Below the pieces are notes generated by a model, which had not been told where the DNA came from, did no database searches, and worked only from the letters and a program-made list of their open reading frames with translations. This document shows positions 9,212-18,137 of a stretch of DNA of 64,000 nt, one piece after another. Origin of the DNA: Pandoraea anhela (GTDB taxonomy: Bacteria; Pseudomonadota; Gammaproteobacteria; Burkholderiales; Burkholderiaceae); contig NZ_CABPSB010000002.1 in the NCBI RefSeq assembly GCF_902459655.1, positions 372,001 to 436,000 on the forward strand, written 5' to 3'. The first letter of the stretch is position 1; every line of letters begins with the position of its first letter. A program made the translations under genes and the position numbers.

Positions 9212-9650
9212 ACAAGATGCCGGTGTGGCGCTAAACCGATGAATTCTCAAGACTTTCTGTAATACGCCGTAATACTTAGGCACCAAAACAGGGCGGATTG
9301 TCGGTAAGGCAATGAAAGCATTCGAATTACTTTGCCGACATGGAATCGCTATTGACGGAATCGCGCGTCGTCATACAAGGGTTTACCCTAATAAAAGAGG
9401 CGTTGCGGCCGGGGAACTTCCGGCCGAATTGGCAACTTTCTGCACCTTATGTTGGTTTCGTCTGGCGATATTTGGCGCAGTGACCAGCGTCGGGAGGGTT
9501 GCGAGGGCGGCGTTGGACGGTGCGAGGGCAGTAAGGCGCGCAGCATATGGATATGCCGGCGATGACGCTAAGCAAAGTCGAATCGCTTATTGGCGTCACG
9601 ACAGGACATCGCGATACAAGGCGGGATAGCGTCCGGGCGCCGTGCGCCCT

Positions 9651-9680
9651 TTCCTTGCCTTTCCTTGCCTTTCCTTGCCT
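9651..9680 (+). repeat. Three exact copies of a 10-bp unit
   Basis: TTCCTTGCCT is repeated three times head to tail, ending 67 bases before the chosen start of the sulfonate-binding protein gene. Copy number may vary by slippage. Confidence 0.9.
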
Positions 9681-9747
9681 CGCATGGCCCGTCGCTTTCG
9701 CTGACTTTTCGAACCCCTTCGGCCCTCGCCGCTTCTTCGCTTCGCTC

Positions 9748-10812
9748 ATGACCCGCCAGCCCGACTCCATCTCGTCCGCTCAGCAGAGCGCCCCGGTCGA
9801 TGCCGATCCCCAATATCCTGACCGTCGCCACTTCCTCCGGCACACCGGCGCCGCCATGCTCGCCGGCGGCGCGCTCAATCTGCTCGGCGTGGCGGGTGCA
9901 TTGACACATAGCGGCGACGTCCGCGCGGCGGGTGCGCCGCTCACGCTGCGCATCGGATATCAGAAGTCGTCGACATTGATCGTGCTTGCCAAGGCGCGCG
10001 GCACACTCGCGCAAGCGCTCGCCCCGCACAACGTCACGCTCACGTGGCACGAGTTCACGAGTGGGCTGCCGTTGCTGGAAGCGCTCAACGTGGGCAGCAT
10101 CGACTTCTCGGCAGACGTCGCCGACACGGTACCGGTGTTCGCGCAGGCCGCCGGTGCGCGCATCGCCTACGTCGCACGCGAGACACCGTCGCCGGACGCC
10201 GAGGCGATTCTGTTGCCGCAGAATTCACCCATCAAAACGCTCGCGGATCTCAAGGGCAAACGCATCGCCGTGACGAAGGGCGCCGGCGTGCACTATTTGC
10301 TCATCGCCGCGTTGCAAAGTGTCGGGCTGCGAATCAACGACGTGCAGCCCGCGTATCTCACGCCGGCCGACGGGCGCGCCGCCTTCGCAAGCGGTAACGT
10401 CGACGCCTGGGTGACGTGGGATCCGTTCGTGGCGAGCGTGGAGCGTCAGGACAAGGTGCGCACGCTCACCACGGCTCGGGGCCTCGCGGGCTACCAGCGC
10501 TACTACCTCGCCACGCCCGCCTTCGCACGCGATCACGACGCCGTGCTGCGTGAGGTCTATCGCGTGCTGCGCGAGACCGGTCAGTGGGTGCGCACCAACC
10601 CGCGCGACGCCGCCGCGCAGCTCGCGCCGGTATGGGGGCTGGACGCCGCCACCGTCGAAGCCGCCAACAAGCGACGCAGCTACGATGTGCAACCGGTCGT
10701 GCGCGACGCCATCGCCGAACAGCAACGCATCGCCGACGTCTTCACGCAAGCGGGGTTGCTGCCCAAACGCGTCGACGCGGCCGATGCAACGATCTGGCAG
10801 GCGCCCGCCTGA
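9748..10812 (+). CDS. ABC transporter substrate-binding protein, aliphatic sulfonate type (SsuA-like)
   Basis: Periplasmic binding protein of 354 residues with a twin-arginine-type signal (DRRHFLRHTGAAMLAGG, arginines 26-27), so export folded through Tat is likely. The mature protein starts with LTLRIGYQKSSTLIVLAKARG and contains TSGLPLLEALNVGSIDF, KGKRIAVTKGAG and GNVDAWVTWDPF, all typical of the SsuA/TauA group. The ATG at 9748 places the twin arginines at a normal distance; upstream in-frame ATGs would put a long unrelated leader before the signal. The matching permease and ATPase genes are not adjacent, so this is an orphan component, perhaps sharing a transporter encoded elsewhere. Confidence 0.85.
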   Translation: MTRQPDSISSAQQSAPVDADPQYPDRRHFLRHTGAAMLAGGALNLLGVAGALTHSGDVRAAGAPLTLRIGYQKSSTLIVLAKARGTLAQALAPHNVTLTWHEFTSGLPLLEALNVGSIDFSADVADTVPVFAQAAGARIAYVARETPSPDAEAILLPQNSPIKTLADLKGKRIAVTKGAGVHYLLIAALQSVGLRINDVQPAYLTPADGRAAFASGNVDAWVTWDPFVASVERQDKVRTLTTARGLAGYQRYYLATPAFARDHDAVLREVYRVLRETGQWVRTNPRDAAAQLAPVWGLDAATVEAANKRRSYDVQPVVRDAIAEQQRIADVFTQAGLLPKRVDAADATIWQAPA

Positions 10813-11050
10813 CGTCGCAACCGCTTTCCCTGCGGGTCATCACGAATGTTTTTTAAAGGTATTGCCGACGGATTTCATACTCCTGTTTATACTTCCGTCT
10901 GTAATACCTGAAGCATTCGGCCGGAGCCCCCCCGGAACGGCCTTGGCGTCGCGCCAGCTTGGCCGCAGTCCGACCCCGATGGCAGCATCGACTGCCCGGC
11001 GTGCGCTTCGGACGCGTCGATCTGACGCGATGACATCATGAAATTCGCAG

Positions 11051-11081
11051 CACCGGCGAACGCCCACGAGGCTCGCCGGTG
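11051..11081 (+). promoter_or_regulatory. Inverted repeat just before the large regulator gene
   Basis: Perfect 9-bp arms CACCGGCGA (11051-11059) and TCGCCGGTG (11073-11081) with a 13-base loop, 24 bases before the ATG at 11106. It could be a 5' leader hairpin, an operator for autoregulation, or an upstream terminator with a weak T tract. Confidence 0.5.
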
Positions 11082-11105
11082 TTGCTTATTCGCCGTCCAG
11101 GGACA

Positions 11106-14100
11106 ATGCAAGCCACCAGATCGCTCTACCTGCTCGGACCGATGCGGGTCGAACAAGGCAAACAGGCCTGCGCCGTGAAGTACACGAAAGCGCGCGGCCT
11201 GCTCGCCTATCTCGCCCTGCAGCCGGGCTATCACACGCGCGGCGCGCTGGCCGACCTGTTCTGGCCCGACGAAGACGGCCAGGGCGGCCGCGACAAACTC
11301 AAGCGCATGCTGTTCCACCTGCGCGACACCCTCGGCGACGAACTCTTCGAATCCGACCGTCAGGTCGTGCGACTGCGCCCCGAGACCGGTCTCTGGATCG
11401 ACGCACACGTGTTCGCCAGCATGATCGAGCAGGCCAGCCGCACGCTCGATGCCGTCACCGGTCTCGATCTCGCCGCGCATCTGCAACATCTGGCCGATGC
11501 CGTGGCACTGTATCAAGGTCCGTTCCTCCACGGTCTGTCCGTGCGCGACACGCCCGATCTCGAACAATGGATCGAGTTGCAGCGCGACGAATATCAGCGC
11601 CGCCGTGTTTTCGGCGAGCGTTTGCTAGCCGACGGTTATGCACGGCTCGGCGACCTCGATCAGGCTCTCGCGCACGCGCGTCAGCTCGTGGCGCTCGCCC
11701 CGTTCGACGAAGCCGGCTGGCATTGCCTGATCGCCCTGCTGTTGCGCGCCGGACGCCGCGACGACGCCGAAACCGAGTACCGGCGGCTGTGCGACATCCT
11801 TCACGAAGAACTCGGCGAGTTGCCCGGCGAGGCGCTCACGCAATTGCTGGAGACGCCGCCCGCTCGCATCGAGCAACGCGCCACCGGTCCGGAGCGTCGT
11901 CAGCTCACGGTCGTCGCCGTCGAGTTCGCACCGACCGGCGTGGACGATCCGGATCAGCTCGTCGCGATGATGCGCCCGCCCCTCGTGCAGTGCGAGACGA
12001 TCCTGCGCCAGTCGTGGGGCTACACGCTGCGCACGCCGACCGGCGGTCTGCTGGGCTACTTCGGGTATCCGACCGCCCTGGAAGGCGCGGGCCGCCACGC
12101 CGTCGAGGCGGCCATGCGCTGCGTGCAGGCGAGCACCGTACGGGTGGGCATCGGTGTAGGCGTTCACACCGGACTCGTCATCAGTTCCGCGGCAGACGAC
12201 AGTCCCGACACCGGCGGACGTGTTTCGCGCTCCGCCACGCAACTCGCCGACATGGCGCTGCCCGGCGAGGTCGTGATCTGCGATGCGACGCAGCGCCTGA
12301 TCGGCGTTGCCATCGCGACCACAGCGCACGGCAGCGTGCGCGAGCGTCACGGCAATCGCGAGATCCCGGTGTTTCGCGTCAACCCCGATCCCACGCCGGA
12401 GCGCCGTTCGCGCCGTCGTGCGGCCATGCTCTTCGGACGCGACGCCGCCCTCGCCGAACTCGCCGCCGCGCATGCGGCGATGCGCGACGCCAGCACCGGT
12501 CACGGCGTGCTCGCCCTCGTGATCGGCGAGGCCGGCATCGGCAAGACGGCGCTGGTGCGTCACTTCGTCGAGGCGCGCGGACTGCGCTCCATCGATCTTG
12601 CCTGCGCGCAGGACGGCGCCGGCACGCCGTTTCACCCGATCGCGCGCTGGCTGCGTTCGCAATCGATGGCGGAGGCCGCGCAGCTTCCGCAACCCGCCCG
12701 GCTCGCCCATCGTCGCCTGCACGCGCTGTTCGATATGCACGCCGACGGCAATATGCCGCATGCCTGGAAGCAGGCCGTCCTCAACGAAGCGCCGACATTG
12801 CTCGCGTCGCTGTTGCCGGACGGCGGCGTCATCGTGCTCGACGACGCCCACTGGGCCGATCCGTCCACGCAGGAATTGCTTGCGGTGATGGCGGAGAACG
12901 CGCCCGGCGGACGCCTTCTGATCGTGGGTGCGCGCCCCGAATTCGAATTGCCGTGGCGTCACACCGTAGGGATGCGGCGCATCGATCTCGCTCCGCTCGA
13001 CGCGGGCGCTGCGGCGTCCATCGTGCGGGCGGCCACGCCGCGCGTCGCGCTGCCGGCGGCCATGCGCGAGCGCATCGTGCATCTGGCGGAAGGCGTGCCG
13101 CTGTTCCTTCAGGAGTTAGCGCGCGCCACCGCCGCGCAGCAAGGCGCTCGCAATGTGGTATCGGCCATGCCGATGCCCGCGAGTCTTCAGGAACTGATGA
13201 TGGCGCGCATCGACGCGGCGGGCAGTGCCAAGCCGGTCGCGCACTTCGCGTCGTGTCTCGGCCACGAATTCCATGCCGAGCTGCTCGCCGCCGCAAGCGG
13301 CCGTTCGATGGCGCTGGTGGAGCGGGCGCTCGATACGCTCGTCGCTTGCGCCCTCGTACAACGTCAGGACCTCGGCCGCTACGTCTTCCGTCACGCGTTG
13401 CTGCACAAAGCCGCTTACGACGCCCAACCGCAAGAGCGCCGACAGGACGCGCATCGCCGCATCGCGCTGGCGATGCGCGATCACGAATCGCTACAGACCG
13501 AACCCGAAGTGCTCGCATGGCACTTCCGCCAGGCAGACGAACCGGACGCCGCCATCGAGCACTATCGCCTCGCAGGCCAGTACGCGACCGGGCGTCAGGC
13601 GTTCCGCGAAGCATGCGCGCATTATCAGAGCGCGCTCGACGTGCTGCGCCAGACCGGCACCAGCGCCCAGACCGCGCCGCGCGAGTTGCAACTGCGCATG
13701 GCGATGGGCGTGCCGCTCGTCTCGCTGCACGGCTACGGGTCGGAACCCGCGCGTCACAACTTCGAGACGGCGCTGGCGCTCGCGCAGCCGATGGGTGACG
13801 ACATCACCCTCTTCCCGGTCTATTGGGGACTGTGGCTCGGCTCCAGCTCGTGGAGTGACTTCGAGCGCAGCATCGATCTCGCGCGCAAGCTCATCCTCAT
13901 TGCGGAACAGGCAGGCTCGTCGCCTCTGCTCGCGCATGCGTATTACGCGCTGGGCAACAGCCTGTGCTGTCACGGCGACTTCGGCGGCGCCATCGCGGCG
14001 CTCGAGCGCGGCCTCGCCCACTATCGTCCCGAACGGGCGGACACGGGCCTGGGCGAAGACGCCCGCATCACCGGCCTGTCGTTCCTGTCCTGGGCGTACT

Positions 14101-14864
14101 GGTTCACGGGACGCCACGACGCTTCGCTCGCCGCCAGCGAAGAAGCACTCGCGATGGGACGCCAGCAAGGCCGCCGCTACTCCTTCGCCTTCGCCCTGGT
14201 GTTCGCAGCGATGTTGCGGCGCCTGCGTCGCGAAGTCGCGCCGGCCGAGGCGCTGGCGAGCGAGGCCACCGAAGTCGCTTCGGAGACCGGCGTGGCGCTG
14301 TGGGCGCTCGCGGGGCAGACGATTCGCGGCTGGGCGCTCGCCTCGCGCGGCGACGTGAACGGGCTCGAGCGCATCACCGACAGCGTCGGTCGTCTGAGCG
14401 AAATCATGGGCGGGGTCGAAGGCATGTTCTTCGGCCTGCTCGTCGAAGCCTGCGCGGGCACGGGCGACATTGCCCTGGGGCTGCACGCGGCGGAGCGCGG
14501 CGCGCATTTGTCTGCGCGTCGCAACGACGGTCACTGGCAGGCCGAGTTTCTGCGCCAGAAGGGAGACTTCCTGCGCGCAGGCCATCATCCCGACGACGCC
14601 GTGCGTCCATGGCTCGAACACGCCTTGCAGGTCGCGCGTGCGCAGGCGTCGCCGATGCTCACGCTGCGCGCCGCGCACAGCCTGTTGCGTCTGGGCGGCG
14701 GCAACACACCGGACAGCCTGAGCGACGCCGAATGCATGTCGCTACTGCGCGACGCCCTCGACGCCCTGCAAGGCGGCGAAACGCTCGCAGACGTTCAGGA
14801 AGCGCGCGCCACGCTGGCCGAGGTGGCCGCCCGCAACACCCGTACGGCGCGCTACGGCAGCTAG
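11106..14864 (+). CDS. Large BTAD / pseudo-nucleotidyl-cyclase / AAA ATPase / TPR transcriptional regulator
   Basis: A 1252-residue STAND-like signalling protein. Residues 1-100 form an OmpR-like winged helix of the SARP type (ALADLFWPDEDGQGGRDKLKRML), and about 100-260 the bacterial transcriptional activation domain. Residues 265-430 resemble a class III nucleotidyl cyclase (RRQLTVVAVEFAP, GYFGYPTALEG, GVGVHTGLVIS), but the metal-binding positions look lost: VVAVEF where VLFADL is usual, and TPTGGLLGYFG where a GD pair is usual. An ATPase follows, with Walker A GEAGIGKT near 475 and Walker B VIVLDDAHWAD near 576, then a long TPR-like helical array to the C-terminus. No LuxR-type helix-turn-helix is seen at the end. 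The ATG at 11106 has AGGGA upstream. Targets are unknown; neighbours suggest sulfur or amine metabolism. Confidence 0.82.
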   Translation: MQATRSLYLLGPMRVEQGKQACAVKYTKARGLLAYLALQPGYHTRGALADLFWPDEDGQGGRDKLKRMLFHLRDTLGDELFESDRQVVRLRPETGLWIDAHVFASMIEQASRTLDAVTGLDLAAHLQHLADAVALYQGPFLHGLSVRDTPDLEQWIELQRDEYQRRRVFGERLLADGYARLGDLDQALAHARQLVALAPFDEAGWHCLIALLLRAGRRDDAETEYRRLCDILHEELGELPGEALTQLLETPPARIEQRATGPERRQLTVVAVEFAPTGVDDPDQLVAMMRPPLVQCETILRQSWGYTLRTPTGGLLGYFGYPTALEGAGRHAVEAAMRCVQASTVRVGIGVGVHTGLVISSAADDSPDTGGRVSRSATQLADMALPGEVVICDATQRLIGVAIATTAHGSVRERHGNREIPVFRVNPDPTPERRSRRRAAMLFGRDAALAELAAAHAAMRDASTGHGVLALVIGEAGIGKTALVRHFVEARGLRSIDLACAQDGAGTPFHPIARWLRSQSMAEAAQLPQPARLAHRRLHALFDMHADGNMPHAWKQAVLNEAPTLLASLLPDGGVIVLDDAHWADPSTQELLAVMAENAPGGRLLIVGARPEFELPWRHTVGMRRIDLAPLDAGAAASIVRAATPRVALPAAMRERIVHLAEGVPLFLQELARATAAQQGARNVVSAMPMPASLQELMMARIDAAGSAKPVAHFASCLGHEFHAELLAAASGRSMALVERALDTLVACALVQRQDLGRYVFRHALLHKAAYDAQPQERRQDAHRRIALAMRDHESLQTEPEVLAWHFRQADEPDAAIEHYRLAGQYATGRQAFREACAHYQSALDVLRQTGTSAQTAPRELQLRMAMGVPLVSLHGYGSEPARHNFETALALAQPMGDDITLFPVYWGLWLGSSSWSDFERSIDLARKLILIAEQAGSSPLLAHAYYALGNSLCCHGDFGGAIAALERGLAHYRPERADTGLGEDARITGLSFLSWAYWFTGRHDASLAASEEALAMGRQQGRRYSFAFALVFAAMLRRLRREVAPAEALASEATEVASETGVALWALAGQTIRGWALASRGDVNGLERITDSVGRLSEIMGGVEGMFFGLLVEACAGTGDIALGLHAAERGAHLSARRNDGHWQAEFLRQKGDFLRAGHHPDDAVRPWLEHALQVARAQASPMLTLRAAHSLLRLGGGNTPDSLSDAECMSLLRDALDALQGGETLADVQEARATLAEVAARNTRTARYGS

Positions 14865-15035
14865 ACGCAACGCATGCAGGCTTGCCGTAAGCCCGGCAGG
14901 TCCTGCGACCCGCGCATGGGCAAAACCGTCTCAGGACGCGTGAATAGCCGCTATCAGGCACTTCGTATGTCCGCATGGAGGCCGGCCGCTATATTGAGGC
15001 GACCGGCACCCCCAGGCCGACACACCGAACCCACC

Positions 15036-15629
15036 ATGCCCATCGCTCCACGGCGTGCGCAGAACGCACACCTCACCACCGCCCTCACCACCGCGCTCAC
15101 GGTCGCTCCCACCGCCGACGATGCGCCGTTCACCCGCGGCGGCCCGGCCACGTCGTCGGCACCGCTACCGCTCACGTCGCGCGAGGTCGTCGTGTCCGGT
15201 GCCGTCAAACGCCGGCATTCCTTCGACCTTTGCGCCCTCATGCGTTTGCCGACGCAACTGACCGGACCGCTGGACGTCGTCTGCCTGTCCGGACGCAAGG
15301 TGCGAGGCGCAAGCGATTACAAGGGCGTGCGGCTCACGGCGCTGCTCGACGTCGTGCAGTGGCGACTGCCGCAGGCGCGCGATTTCACGCGCGCGTATGT
15401 GTTGGCGCAGGGGGCGGACGGCTACACCGTCATGTTCTCGTGGCACGAGTTGTACAACACCCCGATCGGCGTCGGTGCGCTGATCGTCTACGAGCGCGAC
15501 GCACAGCCGCTGAGCGACGAAGAGGGAGGCATCGGCCTAATTTCGACATGGGATCTGAGGGTGGCGCTGCGTCAGGTGCGTGCACTCAAGCGGCTTACCG
15601 TCCATCTGGCGGAACCGCCCGCGCGCTGA
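15036..15629 (+). CDS. Oxidoreductase molybdopterin-binding domain protein (sulfite-oxidase fold)
   Basis: A 197-residue protein whose C-terminal 150 residues match the molybdopterin-binding fold of the sulfite oxidase/YedY group: LDVVCLSGRKVRGASDYKGV includes the conserved cysteine that would bind molybdenum, followed by LTALLDVV and ADGYTVMFSWHELYN. It is a short, stand-alone domain without the dimerisation domain of true sulfite oxidase. The first 45 residues are Thr/Ala-rich and may be a poor signal or linker. The ATG at 15036 was taken because the upstream extension has no conserved features. It lies 63 bp before agmatine deiminase and could share its transcript. Substrate is unknown. 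Confidence 0.7.
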   Translation: MPIAPRRAQNAHLTTALTTALTVAPTADDAPFTRGGPATSSAPLPLTSREVVVSGAVKRRHSFDLCALMRLPTQLTGPLDVVCLSGRKVRGASDYKGVRLTALLDVVQWRLPQARDFTRAYVLAQGADGYTVMFSWHELYNTPIGVGALIVYERDAQPLSDEEGGIGLISTWDLRVALRQVRALKRLTVHLAEPPAR

Positions 15630-15692
15630 CGCCATCCGCGACTGCCGTGCGCCGCCTACACTGGCGGCATTTTTCACACGGTAGCGCGACTC

Positions 15693-16775
15693 ATGACGGC
15701 ACCTTCTCAAAAGCCCCTCGCGACAAGCACAACCGCCATCGGCCACTGGCGCATGCCGCCGGAGTGGCACCCCCATGCGGCCTGCTGGATGGCATGGCCG
15801 GGCAACACCGTGATCGACGGAACCCGACGCACGAACGTGCTCATGGAACTGGCTCACGTGGCACACGCCGTCGCCCGGTTCGAGCCGCTTCACGTCGCCG
15901 TCGATCCCGGCTACGTCGACGAGGCGCGCAGCGCCCTGCCCGCCAACGCCACGCTGCACCCCATGCCGGTCGACGATCACTGGATGCGCGACACCGCGCC
16001 GACATTTCTGCTCGACGACGCGCTCACGTCGCACGCGCTGTGCTGGAACTTCAACGGATGGGGGAAGCCCGCGCTTCAGGCCATCGGCGCCGATGCGAGA
16101 GTCGCCGAACGTGTCGCACGGGCGATCGGCGCCAACAGGCCCATGGGTCATTCGAAGGCCCCCATCGTGGCCGAAGGCGGATCGTTGCTCGTCGACGGCG
16201 CAGGCACGCTGATCGTGACGGAGACGTCGATCCTCAACGAGAACCGGAATCCGGGACTCACCCGTCGTGAAGCGGAAGCGGTCTTCCATCATTGGCTCGG
16301 CGTGACGCACGTGGTCTGGCTGCCGGGATCGGCGCTCGATACGATCACCGACGGGCATGTCGACGGCATCGCCTGCGTCGTGCGGCCCGGCGTATTGCTC
16401 GCCACGGGCGCGGACGGCGATCACGCGTGGGCGCGCGAAGCGCGCGAGAATCTGCGCGCCCTGCTGCTCGCACGCGACGCCAGAGGGCGGCACTTCGACA
16501 TCGGCCTGCTACGTGCGCCCGACTTCGACGCCCTGCCCGCCGACCTCGCCAACGATGCCGACTTCGCGCCCGAGTACGTGAACTTCTATTTGCCGAACGG
16601 CGGTGTGGTGATGGCGTCGTTCGGCGACGCGGTAGCCGACGCGCACGCGCGCGATATCGTGCAGCAGGCGTTTGCCGATCGACGCGTCGTGCAGTTGCCG
16701 CTGCGCGCGATTGCGCGACGCGGCGGCGGCATTCACTGCTGCACGCAGCAACAGCCCGCGGCCGTGTTGCCCTGA
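15693..16775 (+). CDS. aguA: Agmatine deiminase (peptidyl-arginine deiminase family)
   Basis: Hydrolyses agmatine to N-carbamoylputrescine and ammonia in the route from arginine to putrescine; cytosolic. The 360-residue product has the family hallmarks in order: the N-terminal MPPEWHPHAACWMAWP, the guanidine-binding VDDHWMRDTAPTF, WNFNGWGKP, GHVDGIACVVRPG with the catalytic histidine, and the nucleophilic cysteine in GGGIHCCTQQQP near the C-terminus. All catalytic residues appear present. The partner N-carbamoylputrescine amidohydrolase (aguB) is not next to it, so the pathway would be completed from elsewhere. Some family members act on other guanidines, so agmatine is the likeliest but not proven substrate. 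Confidence 0.88.
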   Translation: MTAPSQKPLATSTTAIGHWRMPPEWHPHAACWMAWPGNTVIDGTRRTNVLMELAHVAHAVARFEPLHVAVDPGYVDEARSALPANATLHPMPVDDHWMRDTAPTFLLDDALTSHALCWNFNGWGKPALQAIGADARVAERVARAIGANRPMGHSKAPIVAEGGSLLVDGAGTLIVTETSILNENRNPGLTRREAEAVFHHWLGVTHVVWLPGSALDTITDGHVDGIACVVRPGVLLATGADGDHAWAREARENLRALLLARDARGRHFDIGLLRAPDFDALPADLANDADFAPEYVNFYLPNGGVVMASFGDAVADAHARDIVQQAFADRRVVQLPLRAIARRGGGIHCCTQQQPAAVLP

Positions 16776-16816
16776 GTCACTGGACGGGGGCGTCGATGAG
16801 AGTCTGAGAGACGGGA

Positions 16817-17809
16817 TCAGTCCGGCGCGACACGTCGTTTGCGAGGCGCGACAGACCGTTTTGCCCCACCGGCCTCACCAGCGGGCGGCGTTGCCTTCGC
16901 CTTGACGGGCGCCTTCGCTGCGACCTTCGATGCAACCTTCGCGGCGACCTTCGCGGCGACCTTCTTACGCGGACCCGGCGCAGCATTCGCACCGAGTTGC
17001 GAGCGCACGCGCTGCTGCATGTCGGCGATATCCGAATCGAGAATCAGCCGGCCGCGCAATTTCCCGTTCATGCGCTTGATGTAGGTGCGCGCCTCTTTCA
17101 TGTGAAAGTGCATGAGCTCGCGCACGCGTTCGGCGTCGCCCGCACGCGCGGCGTCGGTGATCTGGCGATGAATGTTGACGTTGGCCGTGCCGAACTTCTC
17201 GTGTTCGCGACGCGGTGTCTCATTGCCGAACACGATCAGTTGACGAATCATCTCGTTGACGAGTTCGCAAGTGAAGCGCAGAAAGCTGTTGGGATTGGCT
17301 GCCGCCAGAATGTCGTGAAAGTCGACGTCGGCCTGCCGCTGGCGCAGCAGTTCGCGACGATCGTGCGACGCCGGTGTGCAACACGACATGTTGTTCTCGA
17401 GCGCAGCGAAGTCCGCCTCGGTCAGATGCGGCACCGCACCGGCGGCGAGTTCCGGCTCCAGCAACTGACGCACCGTATAGATGTCGTCGATGCTGACTTC
17501 CTTGAAGAAAAGATAGTTCTGCATGAGCTGGAACGTGCGCTCAAGCGGCACCTCCACGACCATGCCACCACCGGACGGCCCGGTGCTCACCTTGATGAGC
17601 CCCTGCACTTCGAGCGACTTGAGCGCTTCGCGAATCGTGCTCTTGGACACGCCGAACATCTGCTGCAACTCGACTTCGCGCGGCAGCCGATCGCCGGGCA
17701 ACAGGTTGCCTTCCGTGATCAGGCGTTTGATGGCTTCGGCAACCAGATCGCCACGCTTTTGTTGTTTGATTTCCAACGGCTCTCGCACCGTTTGCGCATC
17801 CAATGCCAT
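16817..17809 (-). CDS. FadR-subfamily GntR regulator with a histone H1-like tail
   Basis: DNA-binding repressor or activator of 330 residues. Residues 20-85 are the GntR winged helix (LITEGNLLPGDRLPREVELQQMFGVSKSTIREALK, key turn VSKSTIREAL); residues 105-245 are the FCD ligand domain with the expected metal-binding histidines (DVDFHDILAAA, NVNIHRQI, MHFHMKEA). The C-terminus is unusual: about 60 residues of Ala/Lys/Val repeats (KKVAAKVAAKVASKVAAK) resembling histone H1 or the AlgP tail, ending in RKRRVAPD. The ATG at 17809 gives a normal N-terminus. It is divergent from the liv-type operon and likely controls it through the dyad at 17984-18001; ligand unknown. Confidence 0.87.
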   Translation of the reverse strand: MALDAQTVREPLEIKQQKRGDLVAEAIKRLITEGNLLPGDRLPREVELQQMFGVSKSTIREALKSLEVQGLIKVSTGPSGGGMVVEVPLERTFQLMQNYLFFKEVSIDDIYTVRQLLEPELAAGAVPHLTEADFAALENNMSCCTPASHDRRELLRQRQADVDFHDILAAANPNSFLRFTCELVNEMIRQLIVFGNETPRREHEKFGTANVNIHRQITDAARAGDAERVRELMHFHMKEARTYIKRMNGKLRGRLILDSDIADMQQRVRSQLGANAAPGPRKKVAAKVAAKVASKVAAKAPVKAKATPPAGEAGGAKRSVAPRKRRVAPD

Positions 17810-17943
17810 GTGGCGCCTCAGAAGTCGGTTCGGACGTGTATCGCGCGAAGTGCGTCGAAGTGCGCGTAAACCCGCGTAATACAACGATGTCACAACGATT
17901 TCACAACGAAGTGCGGGACGAGCCCGCTCGGAATTTTTTCCGA

Positions 17944-17972
17944 TTGACACGAAAAAGCATTATACCTACGAT
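17944..17972 (+). promoter_or_regulatory. Sigma-70-type promoter for the liv-like operon
   Basis: Consensus -35 TTGACA at 17944-17949, 17-base spacer and -10 TACGAT at 17967-17972, in an A+T-rich gap between the GntR gene and the ABC operon. The direction is toward the binding-protein gene. Confidence 0.6.
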
Positions 17973-17983
17973 CAAATCCATCC

Positions 17984-18001
17984 TATTTATCATAATAAAT
18001 A
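17984..18001. promoter_or_regulatory. Candidate operator dyad for the GntR regulator
   Basis: Perfect inverted repeat TATTTAT-CATA-ATAAATA, 12 bases downstream of the -10 element, hence over or just past the transcription start. This position fits repression by the divergent GntR protein. The pairing is inferred. Confidence 0.5.
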
Positions 18002-18137
18002 TGACGGATAGGAATAAGGCCCCGGACGTTGCAAGTCGCTGCTGTAAGGTCACTGCCTCGGATCGCTTCTTCAGGTCAATGACCGCTCATCGTGTGACGC
18101 GTGGACGTTTGCACCCCATGAACGATTGCTCCCCTGC

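Larger units (their letters stand above)
9118..9747. other. Gene-free divergent region between receptor and sulfonate-binding protein
   Basis: About 630 bases. It holds the Fur-like box, two copies of GTAATAC ten bases apart near 9260-9276, an inverted repeat GGCCGG/CCGGCC at 9407-9425, and the 10-bp tandem repeat at 9651-9680. Short open frames here have no family features and I do not call them. Confidence 0.5.
17810..18137. other. Intergenic control region between gntR and the ABC operon
   Basis: About 330 bases of strikingly A+T-rich sequence in a G+C-rich genome. It contains the promoter and dyad listed separately, and no coding frame I can support. Confidence 0.6.

Noticed and set aside
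9312-9629. 105-residue frame between the receptor and sulfonate-binding genes
   Set aside because: No family features and no ribosome site; runs through inverted repeats.
11567-13798. 743-codon plus-strand frame inside the large regulator gene
   Set aside because: Arg/Ala-rich out-of-frame translation; the 1252-residue frame carries all recognisable domains.
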